Shown here: piece after piece, positions 34,182 through 43,724 of the stretch | Position numbering within the stretch: position 1 is the stretch's first letter | Layout: each line of letters begins with the position of its first letter | Assembly (NCBI GenBank): GCA_009773355.1 | Contig: WRPG01000008.1 | Coordinates: 1 to 64,000 of the forward strand | DNA: 64,000 bases | Direction: 5' to 3' | Source: Limisphaerales bacterium | GTDB lineage: Bacteria > Verrucomicrobiota > Verrucomicrobiia > Limisphaerales > SXTU01 | Notes under the pieces: generated by a model | What the model was told of the DNA's origin: nothing | What the model saw: the letters and a program-made list of their open reading frames with translations, nothing else | Database searches by the model: none | Translations under genes and position numbers: made by a program

Positions 34182-34964
34182 ATGCAGTTAGCCAAATTCC
34201 ATCCGCGCTCGGCATTTACCCTCATCGAACTGCTGGTCGTCATCGCCATCATCGCGATCCTCGCGGGGATGCTGCTGCCAGCGCTGTCGAAGGCGAAGGA
34301 GAAAGCTCACGGGACGCGCTGCATGAGCAACTCCCGGCAGATTGCATTCGCCTACAAGTTTTACACGGACGATTCCGACGCGAAGATTGTCGAACTGGCG
34401 CGCTATCAGGGACTCATCACGCAGCCCACGCCCAATCCCATCCTGCCGAACGCCAGCAATCACAAGTGGTGGCCGGACCTGCTAATCAAGTATGTCGGCA
34501 GCCCGGACATCTACAAATGCCCCGGGGTGAAGGTTGGAGCCACTGGGATAGGCATTGGGATGAACCATTCGGAGCTGGGGAGGTGGATTCCTCAGGGCAA
34601 TAATTCCCTCAAGGAGCACGAAATCGCCAAGCCCGAGGATACAATCGTGCTGGCGGATGCTGCGCAGATGGACTTGAACTCGATTCCCAGCCCGTCACTT
34701 AGTCCGGACAACTGGAAGCCGCAAACGCCCTTCTCAGGAACGCAGCTCTGGCGCACGCCTTCCAACTCACCCTATTACCAACGGACCGGGGCAGGGTCGG
34801 GCAACGGAGAACGGGTTCTCAACCGGCACAGCGGGCGGGCGGCTGCGGTGTTCATCAACGGGCGCGCGGAATTTCTGCCTGCCAGCAAGTTCGGTTTCCA
34901 AGACCCCGTGACCGGTGCCACGCTGCCCGTCGGACATCCATTGGCCCTGTGGGATCGTCAGTAG
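34182..34964 (+). CDS. Pseudopilin-like protein (prepilin N-terminal cleavage/methylation domain)
   Basis: 260 residues from the ATG at 34182. The prepilin peptidase site and helix [18 protein letters not shown] lie at residues 6-23, with Glu at mature position 5. The C-terminal domain has the PVC pattern of these proteins: paired cysteines ([12 protein letters not shown] and KCPG) and, near the end, the H-X9-DG-like motif with Asn in place of Asp ([17 protein letters not shown]). Such proteins are very abundant in Planctomycetes and Verrucomicrobia and may be secreted through a type II-like system. No secretion genes are nearby. Confidence 0.88.
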   Translation: MQLAKFHPRSAFTLIELLVVIAIIAILAGMLLPALSKAKEKAHGTRCMSNSRQIAFAYKFYTDDSDAKIVELARYQGLITQPTPNPILPNASNHKWWPDLLIKYVGSPDIYKCPGVKVGATGIGIGMNHSELGRWIPQGNNSLKEHEIAKPEDTIVLADAAQMDLNSIPSPSLSPDNWKPQTPFSGTQLWRTPSNSPYYQRTGAGSGNGERVLNRHSGRAAAVFINGRAEFLPASKFGFQDPVTGATLPVGHPLALWDRQ

Positions 34965-34973
34965 CCACGGCGG

Positions 34974-35387
34974 CTACTGATTCGCCAGGACGACATGGCC
35001 GCTCTTGCGGTCGATCATGAACAGCTTGCCGGCCGGGGGAACCGGGAGCCGCGTCAGCATTCCGGCCCGGACGAATTCTTCCAAATCCTTCGGCAGGTCG
35101 TTCTTGGACATCACCCAAGCCTGGAGCAGTTCATCCAGCACTTGCACTTGCAGTTGGGGGTTGCCGCTGGCGAGCTTTCGATCCAATTCCGTCTGTGCGA
35201 TGGCCGCCGGCGATTCAGGCGGCACGGCCAGAGCCGGCACGAAAGCGCCCTTCGGTGTCTGTGCATTGGGGGCGGCGCTGGAGGGTGTTCCCGGGTCAGC
35301 GGAAACACCGCCGGGCGGAGCTGGCCGTTTGCGGCAACCGGCGGCGACGATGATGACAAGCAAGCAACCAACGAGGGCGTGTTTCAT
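34974..35387 (-). CDS. Small predicted lipoprotein
   Basis: 137 residues from ATG 35387. The lipobox IIVAAGC (Cys about residue 18) closes a short signal peptide. A Pro/Ala-rich linker follows, then a helical region (LDRKLASGNPQLQVQVLDEL) and a C-terminal GKLFMIDRKSGHVVLA. The last part resembles the end of proteins that dock to a pseudopilin or cytochrome partner, but no family is recognised. It is convergent with the pseudopilin gene, with only nine bases between stops. Confidence 0.7.
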   Translation of the reverse strand: MKHALVGCLLVIIVAAGCRKRPAPPGGVSADPGTPSSAAPNAQTPKGAFVPALAVPPESPAAIAQTELDRKLASGNPQLQVQVLDELLQAWVMSKNDLPKDLEEFVRAGMLTRLPVPPAGKLFMIDRKSGHVVLANQ

Positions 35388-35489
35388 AGATAGGAGATGT
35401 TTGGCTGCACGCAGCCAAGAAGCCAGCAGGAATCCAACCGACTGCACAATTGTTGGCGAGGTTGAAAACTACCTTCTTACGTCTGTGCC

Positions 35490-37442
35490 CTACGGCCCCG
35501 TCGGCGGCGTGACCTTGTCGCCGAGGCGGAAGAACTGCCAGAAGGCTTCGAGCTGCTTGGCGGTGTCGCCGCCCAGCACGTCGGGCAAGGGGCTGGAGCC
35601 GTCCTCCTGGAAATACACCGGCATCTTGGTCTGCGGCTCGATGCGCAGCGGGTTGCGCATCCAGCGCTCGTAGTAGGCACGTTGCACGCGCGCGGCGGCA
35701 TACCCGAAGTTCACGCCCTCGCTCTCGAAGACCTGCGCGGCCTTCACCGCGCCGACGCTGTGGCAGGAGATGCACGAGAAGCCGCCGTCCACGCCGATGA
35801 GCTTCTGGCCGGCCTTAGCCAGCTCGGGATCGTGCGGTGGCTCGGCGGGCGTCTGGGGCGGGAAGCCGTGGGTCATCGCGAGGCCGACGGCGAAATCGGC
35901 GGCGTATTTCGGAAACACGGGCATCCGGTGCGCGAGCCAGTGACGCGGCTTGTATTTGATGTCGCCCGCGATGAACTGCGCCATCCACTCAGGCTTGAGC
36001 TTGCCGCCGATCATCTCGTAGCGCGTGAAGCCGTCGAGCTGCCCGTGGCAACTGGTGCAGTTCAGGTTGCGCGCCTGCCGCTCGGCGAACTCGACGGGGA
36101 CGTGGCGCTTCAACGATGCGCGGTCCGTGGCGGCGAAGGCCAGCAACGCCTCGCGCTCGGCCTTGGTGAAGGCGAAGTGCGGCGTCTTGCCGGCGGGCGC
36201 TTCGGCGAGACAGCCGCTGGTCCACGTCGCAGCGGCGAGCGCGGAGAGGGGCTTCGCCCTAAACTGGTTGTCCAGCTTGAGCGCGTGGCAGTTGAGGCAG
36301 CCCTTCGTCTGCACGAGGGTTTTGCCGCGCGCAAGGACGGCGGCATCCGTCGGCGCGCCGGGCTGCTTGACCAACGGTGCGATGGAAGAGAGGAAGCCGG
36401 CGAGCTGCTCGGCCTCGGCGTCCTTGAGCTTGAAGTCCGGCATCCGTGTCCACGCGTAGTGCGCGCCGGGGTTCTTGAGGAAGGCGAGGAGCGCGGCGGG
36501 CGGGAACTTCGCGTTGACGTGAGTGAGGTTGAGTTTCTTGGCGTCCGGGTCGCCGAGGTCCGGGACGTTGTGGCAGCCGGTGCAATGCAGTGTCTCGACG
36601 AGCTTCTTCGCGGCCTCGATGCTCTCGTCGTCCTTCTTTGGCTCGCCCGTCGGGGCCGCGCCGGTCTGCGACGCGAGGAAGGCGGCGATGGCCTCGGCCT
36701 CGGCCGGCGCGGTCGGGCCGTGGAGGAGCTTCGGCATGGTGGCATTGGCGCGCTGCACCTTCGGGTCAAGAATCCAGCTCGCCATCCAGCCAAAGTGCCG
36801 CCGCGACCCGATGCCCTCGAAGCCCGGCGCGTCCATCGCCAGCTCCGGCGCACCGGTCTCGGTGGTGTGGCACTTCGCGCAACGGGCCTCGAAGAAGGTC
36901 TCGCGCCCGAAACGCAGCTTGTTCTGCTGCGCCAGCGACTCGTTGCCCACCGCGCGGCCCACCATGCCGGAGTTGACCGGCTCCCAGAGCGAACCTTTCT
37001 CGGACCACAGGAGCTTGAGCATCGCGTCGCCGCTGGCGGGGCTGGTGAAGGTGACCTTGAGCGCGTTGTTGCCCTTGCTGAGGCGGATGGGCTTGGTGGG
37101 GTCGCTGGCTTTTTTCCCGTCGCCGGTGAACTCGATGATGGTGTTTGTGCCCAACTCGACCTTCACCGCGCCGCTGGCCTCGACCTTGAAGAGGTAGTCG
37201 CCGCGCAGGTCCACCGCGATGAAGCCGGTGAAAGACGCGGTGAACTTGCCGGCGGGCAGGAAGGGCGTGGGCGGCTGGCCGGCGGGGACATAGAGCCATG
37301 CGTTCGGCGCGCCGACGGTGTCGCTGGCGGTGCCGGTGGTGTAAGTCACTGCCATGCCCGGCTCGGTCTTCACGGGCTGGGCAAAGGCGGCAAGGCCGAG
37401 GAACAGCGAGGCAAACAGGCTGCGGAGAATGAGTCGTAACAT
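35490..37442 (-). CDS. Multi-haem exported cytochrome c protein
   Basis: 650 residues from the ATG opening MLRLILRSLFASLFLGLAAF, a signal peptide. Residues of about 40-150 resemble a PA14-like beta domain (GFIAVDLRGDYLFKVEASG). Five haem c sites follow: CAKCH, CTGCH, CLNCH, CTSCH and CISCH. Between them are typical cytochrome helices and methionine ligand candidates (WTRMPDF, HRMPVFP, KMPVYF). It is a periplasmic electron carrier or oxidase subunit. It is downstream of a DUF1501 gene with 200 bp between them, including a strong terminator, so the two are probably separate transcripts. Confidence 0.88.
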   Translation of the reverse strand: MLRLILRSLFASLFLGLAAFAQPVKTEPGMAVTYTTGTASDTVGAPNAWLYVPAGQPPTPFLPAGKFTASFTGFIAVDLRGDYLFKVEASGAVKVELGTNTIIEFTGDGKKASDPTKPIRLSKGNNALKVTFTSPASGDAMLKLLWSEKGSLWEPVNSGMVGRAVGNESLAQQNKLRFGRETFFEARCAKCHTTETGAPELAMDAPGFEGIGSRRHFGWMASWILDPKVQRANATMPKLLHGPTAPAEAEAIAAFLASQTGAAPTGEPKKDDESIEAAKKLVETLHCTGCHNVPDLGDPDAKKLNLTHVNAKFPPAALLAFLKNPGAHYAWTRMPDFKLKDAEAEQLAGFLSSIAPLVKQPGAPTDAAVLARGKTLVQTKGCLNCHALKLDNQFRAKPLSALAAATWTSGCLAEAPAGKTPHFAFTKAEREALLAFAATDRASLKRHVPVEFAERQARNLNCTSCHGQLDGFTRYEMIGGKLKPEWMAQFIAGDIKYKPRHWLAHRMPVFPKYAADFAVGLAMTHGFPPQTPAEPPHDPELAKAGQKLIGVDGGFSCISCHSVGAVKAAQVFESEGVNFGYAAARVQRAYYERWMRNPLRIEPQTKMPVYFQEDGSSPLPDVLGGDTAKQLEAFWQFFRLGDKVTPPTGP

Positions 37443-37595
37443 CGTCGTGGGCGTCCGGTCAGGCGAAACGCTCGGAGGGTTGTAGCGATTTTCTCGGGCG
37501 TGACAAGCGAGAGTGATGACGCGGAGGGTCCGACGGGGCGGGCGGGGCAAGGTCTTGGGCGGCCCGGCCAGCGCGTCTGGGTCCGGCGAAAAAGG

Positions 37596-37619
37596 AAGGC
37601 CGCGCAGCAGCGCGGCCTT
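37596..37619 (-). terminator. Intrinsic terminator after the DUF1501 gene
   Basis: AAGGCCGCGC at 37596 pairs with GCGCGGCCTT ending at 37619 around a four-base loop. On the minus strand the stem is followed by CCTTTTTC. It lies 23 bp past the DUF1501 stop. Confidence 0.75.
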
Positions 37620-37641
37620 GCCGGAAGCGAGTTGGCCGGGC

Positions 37642-39105
37642 TTACGCGAAGAGCTTCGTGACGGCCTTGGCCTTGACCAGTTCGCGCGGCTGGTTGAGGT
37701 GGTTCATCACCACCGTCTCCGGGTCAATGCCGAAGCTGTGGTAGATGGTGGCGAGCAGTTCCGTCGGGTGGACGGGGTCCTCCGCAGGCGCGGAGCCGGT
37801 CTTGTCCGACTGGCCGTGGACGTAGCCGCGCTTGATGCCCGCGCCGCCGATGACGCTGGTGTAGCAGTAAGGCCAGTGGTCGCGCCCGTCGGCGCTGTTG
37901 CTGTTGCCGCTGGTGCTCACGCCCTTCTGCGGGCTGCGGCCGAACTCACCGATGGCGACGACCAGCGTCTCGGCGAGCAGGCCGCGCGCGTCCAGGTCCT
38001 CGAAGAGCGCGGAGAGGCCGGTGTCGAGCATCGGGGCGCTCTGCTTCTTCATGCGGTCGTTGAGGCCGACGTGCACGTCCCACGAGTGGTTGTCGGAGTT
38101 GGCGACCTTGGGCCAGATGAGTTCCACCACGCGGGTGCCGGCCTCGACGAGGCGGCGGGCGAGCAGGCAGCTTTGGCCGAAGGTGTTCCGGCCGTAGCGG
38201 TCGCGGAGCTTGTCCGGCTCCTGGTTGAGGTCGAAGGCCTCGCGGGCGCGGCCGGAGACGATGAGGTTCATCGCCTGCTTGTAATACTCGTCGAGGTTGT
38301 AGTTCTCGACGGCCTTTTCGATTTCGGGCACCGCGTTGCTCAGTTCGTCACGCAGCTTGGCCCGGCGCTGGAGGCGGACGGCGAACATGTCCGGGCGGAG
38401 GTTGAGGTCGTCCACCTTGATCTTGTCCATCTTCGCCATGTCGAGGTCGTCGCCATCGGGATAAAGGGTGTAAGGATCAAAAGCCTTGCCGAGGAAGCCG
38501 GCGCTGCCGCCCTTGCCGACGACGTTCGACTCCTGCAACGGGCGCGGGAACATGACGAACGGGAGCATCGGCTGCGTGGGCGGCTTGAGGCGGATGATGT
38601 TCGAGCCGAAGTTCGGGAAGTCCTTCGGGCTGGGCGGCTCGAGCTGGCCGGACGGGCTGACCTTGTCCGTCGTGTAGCCGGTCATGATCTGGTAGATGGC
38701 GGCCGTGTGATTGAAGAGGCCGTTGGGCGTGTAGCTCATCGAGCGGATCATGGTGAACTTGTCGTTCACCTTCGCGAGCTTGGGCAGCAGTTCGGTGTAT
38801 TTGACGCCGGTGAGCTTGGTGGCGATGGGCGAGAAGACGGACTTCACGTTGTCCGGCACGTTGTCCTTCGGGTCCCACAGGTCCAGGTGCGACGGCCCGC
38901 CCTGCAAATAAATCATGATGACGCTCTTGGCCTTGCCCCAGCCGCGTCCGCCGGTGGCGGGGTTGGCGAGCGCCTGAAGCTTCATCGCGCCGCCGAGCGA
39001 GAGGCCCAGCAGGCCGGAGCCGCCGATGCGCAGGATGTCGCGGCGCGTGACGCCGAGGTGTTTGTCGCAGAGGTCTTTGCCGGGTTCGCCTGGGATTCGG
39101 ATCAT
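37642..39105 (-). CDS. DUF1501 family exported protein (second copy)
   Basis: 487 residues from ATG 39105. The Tat-type leader is [20 protein letters not shown] (about residues 19-38). Family motifs include [43 protein letters not shown] and [10 protein letters not shown] with a C-terminal [16 protein letters not shown]. As with the copy at 8844, it is a sulfatase-fold protein of unknown activity. Here no DUF1549/DUF1553 gene is adjacent; the upstream neighbour is a CBS protein, so the usual pair is split. Confidence 0.9.
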   Translation of the reverse strand: MIRIPGEPGKDLCDKHLGVTRRDILRIGGSGLLGLSLGGAMKLQALANPATGGRGWGKAKSVIMIYLQGGPSHLDLWDPKDNVPDNVKSVFSPIATKLTGVKYTELLPKLAKVNDKFTMIRSMSYTPNGLFNHTAAIYQIMTGYTTDKVSPSGQLEPPSPKDFPNFGSNIIRLKPPTQPMLPFVMFPRPLQESNVVGKGGSAGFLGKAFDPYTLYPDGDDLDMAKMDKIKVDDLNLRPDMFAVRLQRRAKLRDELSNAVPEIEKAVENYNLDEYYKQAMNLIVSGRAREAFDLNQEPDKLRDRYGRNTFGQSCLLARRLVEAGTRVVELIWPKVANSDNHSWDVHVGLNDRMKKQSAPMLDTGLSALFEDLDARGLLAETLVVAIGEFGRSPQKGVSTSGNSNSADGRDHWPYCYTSVIGGAGIKRGYVHGQSDKTGSAPAEDPVHPTELLATIYHSFGIDPETVVMNHLNQPRELVKAKAVTKLFA

Positions 39106-39185
39106 AGGGCTATGGGTTGAGCAGCGTTCTGGTGGGGAGTGGACGCGCGGGCCAGCGGGGAAATTGAAAGTAGTTTGGGCGTGGC

Positions 39186-39638
39186 TCACCCCGGATATCC
39201 GCCCGCGACATACGCCTCCAACTGGCTCAAGGCCGAGCGTTGCGCGTTGATGACCCACTTCACGAGGTCGCCAATGGAGATGAGGCCGATGATGCGGTCG
39301 CCGTCCCGGACGGGCAGGTGGCGCACGCGCTTCTCGGTGACGATGCGCAAGGTGTCCTCGACGCCGTGCTGCGGCGTGACGCAGATGACATCGGTCGTCA
39401 TGATTTCGCGCACGGTCGTGGACTTCGACGAGCGCCCTTGCAGGACGACCTTCCGGGTGTAATCGCGCTCGGAGAGGATGCCCAGCAACTGCCCGCCGTC
39501 CATCACGAGCACACAGCCGATGTTGCGGTCGGACATGAGCTTGATGGCATCGAAGACGAAGGCGTCGGGCGCGACGGCCTGGACGGACGCGTGGCCCTTG
39601 TGCTGGAGGATGGTGGCGACGGAGTCGGTGATTTCCAT
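39186..39638 (-). CDS. CBS-domain pair protein
   Basis: 150 residues forming two CBS motifs: residues about 20-70 ([35 protein letters not shown]) and 80-135 ([34 protein letters not shown]). Such stand-alone Bateman modules bind adenosine nucleotides and regulate partner proteins. The ATG at 39638 gives the normal family length. It lies 80 bp upstream of the DUF1501 gene in the same direction; a common transcript is possible but unproven. Confidence 0.9.
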   Translation of the reverse strand: MEITDSVATILQHKGHASVQAVAPDAFVFDAIKLMSDRNIGCVLVMDGGQLLGILSERDYTRKVVLQGRSSKSTTVREIMTTDVICVTPQHGVEDTLRIVTEKRVRHLPVRDGDRIIGLISIGDLVKWVINAQRSALSQLEAYVAGGYPG

Positions 39639-39830
39639 GGCGCGAAGTGGTTTGGGCGTTGGCTGTGCTGACAGCGTCAGCTAAACGCAAACCAGCCCGA
39701 GGCTCAACGCAATTCTCCCGTGTGCTCGGGGAGCATTTGGGGGCGGCGGCTCCGGGCGGTTCGTCCGCTCACAATGTGTCAGTCAGCGCTTGCCAAACCC
39801 AAGGTCGCTCGGCAATTTACGCCCCGCTTT

Positions 39831-39905
39831 GCGCGGTTAGCTCAGTGGTAGAGCATTACCTTGACACGGTAGGGGTCGCAGGTTCGAACCCTGCACCGCG
39901 CACCA
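39831..39905 (+). tRNA. tRNA-Val (anticodon GAC)
   Basis: The acceptor stem GCGCGGT/ACCGCGC, D-arm AGCTCAGTGGTAGAGC, anticodon stem TTACC/GGTAG around TTGACAC, and GGTTCGAACCC are all present. CCA is encoded (39903-39905). Confidence 0.95.
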
Positions 39906-39926
39906 CCTCACCGATTCTCCCCCGGT

Positions 39927-40469
39927 TCACTTCACCGCGAACCGGCGCGTGAACTCCACGAAACCCGCCGCCTGCTTGCGCAGCCGCCCGACCAGCTCCT
40001 CGTCCTTGAGCCGTCCGTCCGCGCCCAACTGCTGGCCGATGCCGGGGATGAACACGCGCTCCGGGTAGATATAGGCGTTGCGGTAGCCGAAGATTTGCTG
40101 GAGCTGCTCCACCGGCCGCAGCGCGCCCCACATCCCCGCCGCCAGCCCCGTGAAACACACCGGCCGCCGCTCGAAGCTCTCCGGGAATTTCAGCATGTCT
40201 ATGAAATACTTCAGCACGCCGGGCATGGAGCCGTTGTATTCCGGCGTCACGACGTGCAGGCCGGAGGCGGTCACCACGGCATCGGCGAAGGGCGCGAAGC
40301 TCGCGGGTTTCTCCGCGTAGGCCGTCGGCGCGAAGACTTCCGCCGGCAACTGCGTGAGGTCCAGCACGCGCACCGGGTGCTGCAGCTCGGCGTAAAGGCC
40401 TTCAATCTGCCGCGCGACGAGCCGCGTGTTGCTGCCGGGACGGTTGGTGCCAACGAGGAGGGTAATCAT
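39927..40469 (-). CDS. NAD(P)H-dependent FMN reductase
   Basis: 180 residues from ATG 40469. The flavodoxin-like core starts ITLLVGTNRPGSNTRLVARQ (phosphate-binding loop). Then come the strand GLHVVTPEYNGSMPGVLKYF (PEYN motif of the FMN_red family) and KPVCFTG-like RRPVCFTGLAAG. It reduces FMN or a flavin-dependent partner (quinone, azo or chromate substrates in relatives) in the cytoplasm. The C-terminus sits 21 bp from the tRNA-Val gene on the other strand. No operon partner is apparent. Confidence 0.88.
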   Translation of the reverse strand: MITLLVGTNRPGSNTRLVARQIEGLYAELQHPVRVLDLTQLPAEVFAPTAYAEKPASFAPFADAVVTASGLHVVTPEYNGSMPGVLKYFIDMLKFPESFERRPVCFTGLAAGMWGALRPVEQLQQIFGYRNAYIYPERVFIPGIGQQLGADGRLKDEELVGRLRKQAAGFVEFTRRFAVK

Positions 40470-40554
40470 GGGAGTGGATGTTTGCGGGCGGGTGGCTCGC
40501 GTTGGTCCGCAGTGTGATGGGCCGGCCAAACTTGTCCAGCGTGAGGAAGCGCCG

Positions 40555-41361
40555 CTACAGCGGCAGCCCATGCGGCCAGCCCATCCACACCTCGTCGAAG
40601 CCCCGCGAATGATGCGCCATCGCGAGTTCCGCCGACCGGAACCAAGGCCACGCGTTCACCAGCAGGCTCCGGTCCTCGACCTGTAGTTCCATTCGCTGCA
40701 CCTGCCAAGTCGGATGCCACACGCGGAAGAACCCGCGTCGTCCGTGTCGCGCGGTGAACGCGGTGTAGCGCTCCAGCAGAAACTCATCGAGCGACTCAGG
40801 CGCACTGCCGGTGGGGCGAGCGTCCTCGCGAGCCGTCGGGAGGCTGCGATACGCGAATCGCCCCTCGCCCGCCTGCACACAGCCATGCACGCCTTCCGCC
40901 GGGTTTTCGTGCGAGTAGTCCAGCCGGCCGAAGCGAAATGGCAGTCCGAAGGGCATCGCTCCAAACCACGTTGCCAGCCGGCTCGAGAGCCACTCTGCCA
41001 GAAAGAAGACCCCCGTCTCCTCGCCGTGCCGCACATAAGTCCGCACGTTCAGGTAGCGGTGCGTGCCGACCGGCCGAAACAACACTTTGGCCAGCGTCCC
41101 GCCCCGGTGCGGTCGCATGTCTGTGAGCGTGAAGCAAACCAGGCTGACGAAGGCCTGACCGTCAAACCGCTCGACCACGAATGGCACCTCGCGCTGCAGC
41201 GCCTCCGCGTCCACCGCGAAGTGCAGCATCACCACATCCCGCCAGCCCGCGATGAACAACGGCTCGTGGGGCAGCGCCAACAACCGTTGCCTCCCGGCCT
41301 CCGACGGTGGCAGCCGACGTGAGGAGGCTCTCGCATCCGTTTTTGTCAGAGTCTCATGCAC
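40555..41361 (-). CDS. DUF2071 family protein (YqjF-like)
   Basis: 268 residues. Landmarks of the DUF2071 group are FIAGWRDVVMLHFAVDAEAL, FVSLVCFTLTDMRP, VRTYVRHGEETGVFFLA-type strands and the C-terminal SAELAMAHHSRGFDEVWMG. The function is unknown; the fold is a beta-rich SRPBCC-like or acetoacetate-decarboxylase-like domain. The first 17 or so residues (TLTKTDARASSRRLP) are encoded by half of a GCCGACGTGAGGAGGC palindromic repeat, so the original start was probably further downstream. A second family member lies 1 kb upstream in the same direction. Confidence 0.82.
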   Translation of the reverse strand: MHETLTKTDARASSRRLPPSEAGRQRLLALPHEPLFIAGWRDVVMLHFAVDAEALQREVPFVVERFDGQAFVSLVCFTLTDMRPHRGGTLAKVLFRPVGTHRYLNVRTYVRHGEETGVFFLAEWLSSRLATWFGAMPFGLPFRFGRLDYSHENPAEGVHGCVQAGEGRFAYRSLPTAREDARPTGSAPESLDEFLLERYTAFTARHGRRGFFRVWHPTWQVQRMELQVEDRSLLVNAWPWFRSAELAMAHHSRGFDEVWMGWPHGLPL

Positions 41362-41466
41362 TTGTGAAATCGCGGCTCATGTGCGCCGCAGCCCATCTTG
41401 GACTGCGGCGGCAGAGCGCAGCGGCGACGCCGCTTTCCCGTCCCGCAGAGCGGCGAGCGCTGAATC
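41308..41466. repeat. Half-copies of two palindromic repeat families
   Basis: GCAGCCGACGTGAGGAGGCT (from 41310) matches one arm of the repeats at 18941 and 22491. About 60 bp further, TTGGACTGCGGCGG (from 41399) begins a copy of the repeat seen at 14967, continuing with GCGACGCCGCTTT and GCAGAGCGGCGAGCG. Both are single-ended here. The stretch spans the start of the DUF2071 gene and ends at the stop of the epimerase gene. Confidence 0.65.
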
Positions 41467-42415
41467 AGCAGCACCCGTTGCGCGTCCGCAGGTCCGCGAT
41501 GGCCTCGCGCATCGCCGGGAAGCGGAACGTGAAGCCGCTGCGCAGCAACTTGCCCGGCACCACGCGCCGGCTCTTGAGAATCAACTCCGTCTCCGTCCGC
41601 AGGAAAACCGCCCCGACTTCCAGCATCCACTCCGTCGCCGGCAGACCGAACGGCGCGCCGACGGCCTCGCGGAACAGGCGCATCATCTCCGCGTTCGGCA
41701 GCGGATTGGGCGCGCCGAAGTTCACCGGGCCGGAAAGTTCCTCGTGGTGAATCACCCACTCGACCGCCCGGCAGAAGTCCGCCTCGTGCAGCCAAGACAC
41801 GAACTGCTCGCCGCTCCCCATCCGCCCGCCCAGCCCGAACCGCGCCAGCCGGCACAGCACGGGGAAGACGCTGTTGCGCGCGAGGCCCAGCACCATCGCC
41901 GTGCGCAGCGCGATCTTTCGGGTGCGTGGCGTCACAGCTTCGTTCAACGCCTTCTCCCACGCGTGGATGACTTCGAGGGAGAACTCGTCCTTCACCGCTG
42001 GCGTCGCCGCGAAGTCCGTCCCCGACTCGTCCCAAGCCGGGCCGAGCGTGTGCCGGTAAATCGTCGCGGAACTGGAGTTCAGCCACACGCGCGGCGGCTG
42101 CGCGCACTGCGCGATGGCCTGACCGATGACGCGGGTTGAGTTCACGCGTGATTCGAGGATGAGCCGCCGGTTCGCCTCCGTGTAACGGCAATCCACCGAG
42201 CGTCCCGTGAGGTTCACCACCGCCGCCGCGCCCTCCAACTCGCGCGCCCAGTCGCCAAGCGTCTCCGCATCCCAGCGCACTTCGCGAGCCGCTCGGTTCG
42301 GCTGCGGATTGCGGGTAAGCACCACGACCTCCCAGCCGAGCGCCTGAAAGTGCTTCGCCAGCGCCTGGCCGAGAAAGCCGGAGCCACCAGCGAGAATGAG
42401 GCGTTGCGGGTTCAT
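41465..42415 (-). CDS. NAD(P)-dependent epimerase, TIGR01777/SDR39U1 type
   Basis: 316 residues from ATG 42415. The Rossmann motif LAGGSGFLGQALAKHF (about 7-22), RWDAETLGDWARELEGAAAV, VNLTGRSVDCRYTE and SSSATIYRHT identify the extended SDR family TIGR01777, related to E. coli YfcH. A C-terminal domain (RSGFTFRFPAMREAIADL) of the DUF1731 type is present. The reaction is unknown. It follows the DUF2071-like gene with only five bases between, as the last gene of the GbsR-DCC-DUF2071 operon. The final codons overlap the end of a palindromic-repeat copy. Confidence 0.88.
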   Translation of the reverse strand: MNPQRLILAGGSGFLGQALAKHFQALGWEVVVLTRNPQPNRAAREVRWDAETLGDWARELEGAAAVVNLTGRSVDCRYTEANRRLILESRVNSTRVIGQAIAQCAQPPRVWLNSSSATIYRHTLGPAWDESGTDFAATPAVKDEFSLEVIHAWEKALNEAVTPRTRKIALRTAMVLGLARNSVFPVLCRLARFGLGGRMGSGEQFVSWLHEADFCRAVEWVIHHEELSGPVNFGAPNPLPNAEMMRLFREAVGAPFGLPATEWMLEVGAVFLRTETELILKSRRVVPGKLLRSGFTFRFPAMREAIADLRTRNGCC

Positions 42416-42420
42416 GTGCT

Positions 42421-43254
42421 TTAAGCGCGGCGAGTAGTAGCCATTCTGCCACAAGCACGCCACTCGCACTCGACGCCGCGCATCAGAAAGGCGGAGTCGA
42501 ACTGCCACGAGCCGGCGGGCAGGCACGGGTTGTCGGCAAAGAAACGGGACTCCACCCAGTCGGTCGCCAGCGGCTCCAGATGCCATTCGAGCGCGCGCAG
42601 TTCCAGCCCATCCAGCTCGCCTTCGCGTCGCCCCGGCGACCAGCCGACGGCCCCAGCGCGGAAGAACTCCTCCGCTTCCGTCACCGAGCGGAAGACCGAG
42701 TCGCGCGGCAGCGAGTCAGTCAGATGCGCGTGGACTCTGAGCAGCGGACGGGCTTCGTCGTCGGAGTTGAACACCACGACTTTGAAGCGATTTCCCGGCT
42801 CCCACACACGGAAGGTCGCCGCATGATGCACGCCCGGAAAAACCCGACCGCCGACGAGTTGGTTGAACCGCGATGCCGTGTCGCGGCGCGGGATGAAGAC
42901 GCCCTCGCGCGCAACGCCATCGCTGTCTTCCCACTCCACCGCGATGCGATGGGCCGCGTTCTCCGAGGAGAGTCCGATAAACGCGGGCAGGCCGACGGGC
43001 CGCACGTCCCGCAGGCGCAGCAGGCAAATGCCCGCGAGACCCCAGCCGCGCACGAGCTTGGGGCGGAACGGAGGCGGCAGCAGACGCGCGAGCGCATCAG
43101 GTGCGACGCGGAAGTTGATGAGCAGCCGCCGGTCAATCACCGCGCGCAAGGTCGGAACCAGCCCGTGCCGGCGATTTGCAATCGCCGCCGCCCGCCCGCG
43201 CGGCAAGACCGAAGGCGTGGGGCAGTCACGGCCGATGGTAAGCGCGGCGCTCAT
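42421..43254 (-). CDS. DUF2071-like protein
   Basis: 277 residues. The region LRAVIDRRLLINFRVAPDAL, LLPPPFRPKLVRGWGLAGI and CLLRLRDVRPVGLPAFIGLS matches the DUF2071-like acetoacetate-decarboxylase-fold group. Later strands (FIPRRDTASRFNQLVGG, ATFRVWEPGNRFKVVVF) are also family-like. The ATG at 43254 overlaps the stop of the DCC gene (ATGA). Together with the DCC oxidoreductase and epimerase this set recurs in other bacteria, but its pathway is not established. It is distinct from the YqjF-like protein at 40555. Confidence 0.78.
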   Translation of the reverse strand: MSAALTIGRDCPTPSVLPRGRAAAIANRRHGLVPTLRAVIDRRLLINFRVAPDALARLLPPPFRPKLVRGWGLAGICLLRLRDVRPVGLPAFIGLSSENAAHRIAVEWEDSDGVAREGVFIPRRDTASRFNQLVGGRVFPGVHHAATFRVWEPGNRFKVVVFNSDDEARPLLRVHAHLTDSLPRDSVFRSVTEAEEFFRAGAVGWSPGRREGELDGLELRALEWHLEPLATDWVESRFFADNPCLPAGSWQFDSAFLMRGVECEWRACGRMATTRRA

Positions 43255-43694
43255 GGCAGTTCAAAGAAGGCGGTCGTGCGGTGATGTTTGGGCGGCAGGC
43301 TGTCCCGGCGACAGGCACCGCCTAGGCAGTAACGATTCCGCGCGAGGCAGCGGTAGGCTGCAAGACAGAGGTCATGCAGACCGGGCAGCCGCATCAACCA
43401 ACCCAGCGGGCGGAGCCACCAGACCGACCGGAACAGTTCAGCCCAAGCATCTGCACCGCCAACCACACGCCCGTCTGCCAGCAGCAGCTTCATCTCGCCG
43501 AGCGTGTCCGACTGGGACACGCCGAGTCTGGCGGCAACTTCCGACCCTTGCAGCGGCTTCCAAACAAAGCCATGCCGAACAAACAACCCGCCGATGCGCT
43601 GGACGCCGGGGACGCACAGCGGGCACTCCGCGTCGTAAAAGACCCAGCCGCCTTGGGCGGTTCTAGCGTCCTTGTCTGTCATTTCGGCATTCAC
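43251..43694 (-). CDS. DCC family thiol-disulfide oxidoreductase (DUF393)
   Basis: 147 residues from a GTG with GAGG ten bases upstream; an ATG four codons later is an alternative. The defining motif is FYDAECPLC (CxxC redox pair, about residues 20-28). WWLRPLGWLMRLPGLHDL and YRCLARNRYCLGG are typical later segments. These small thioredoxin-like proteins probably reduce disulfides, and their partners are unknown. It begins 30 bp after the GbsR regulator and overlaps the DUF2071-like gene by four bases, placing it as the second gene of the operon. Confidence 0.87.
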   Translation of the reverse strand: MNAEMTDKDARTAQGGWVFYDAECPLCVPGVQRIGGLFVRHGFVWKPLQGSEVAARLGVSQSDTLGEMKLLLADGRVVGGADAWAELFRSVWWLRPLGWLMRLPGLHDLCLAAYRCLARNRYCLGGACRRDSLPPKHHRTTAFFELP

Positions 43695-43724
43695 AGAAAT
43701 TTAGCCTCAAAAAAAGGGGAACCA

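Noticed and set aside
40555-43254. The two DUF2071-type genes as a recent tandem duplication
   Set aside because: Their sequences share only general family features and differ in length and motifs, so they are distinct paralogues.
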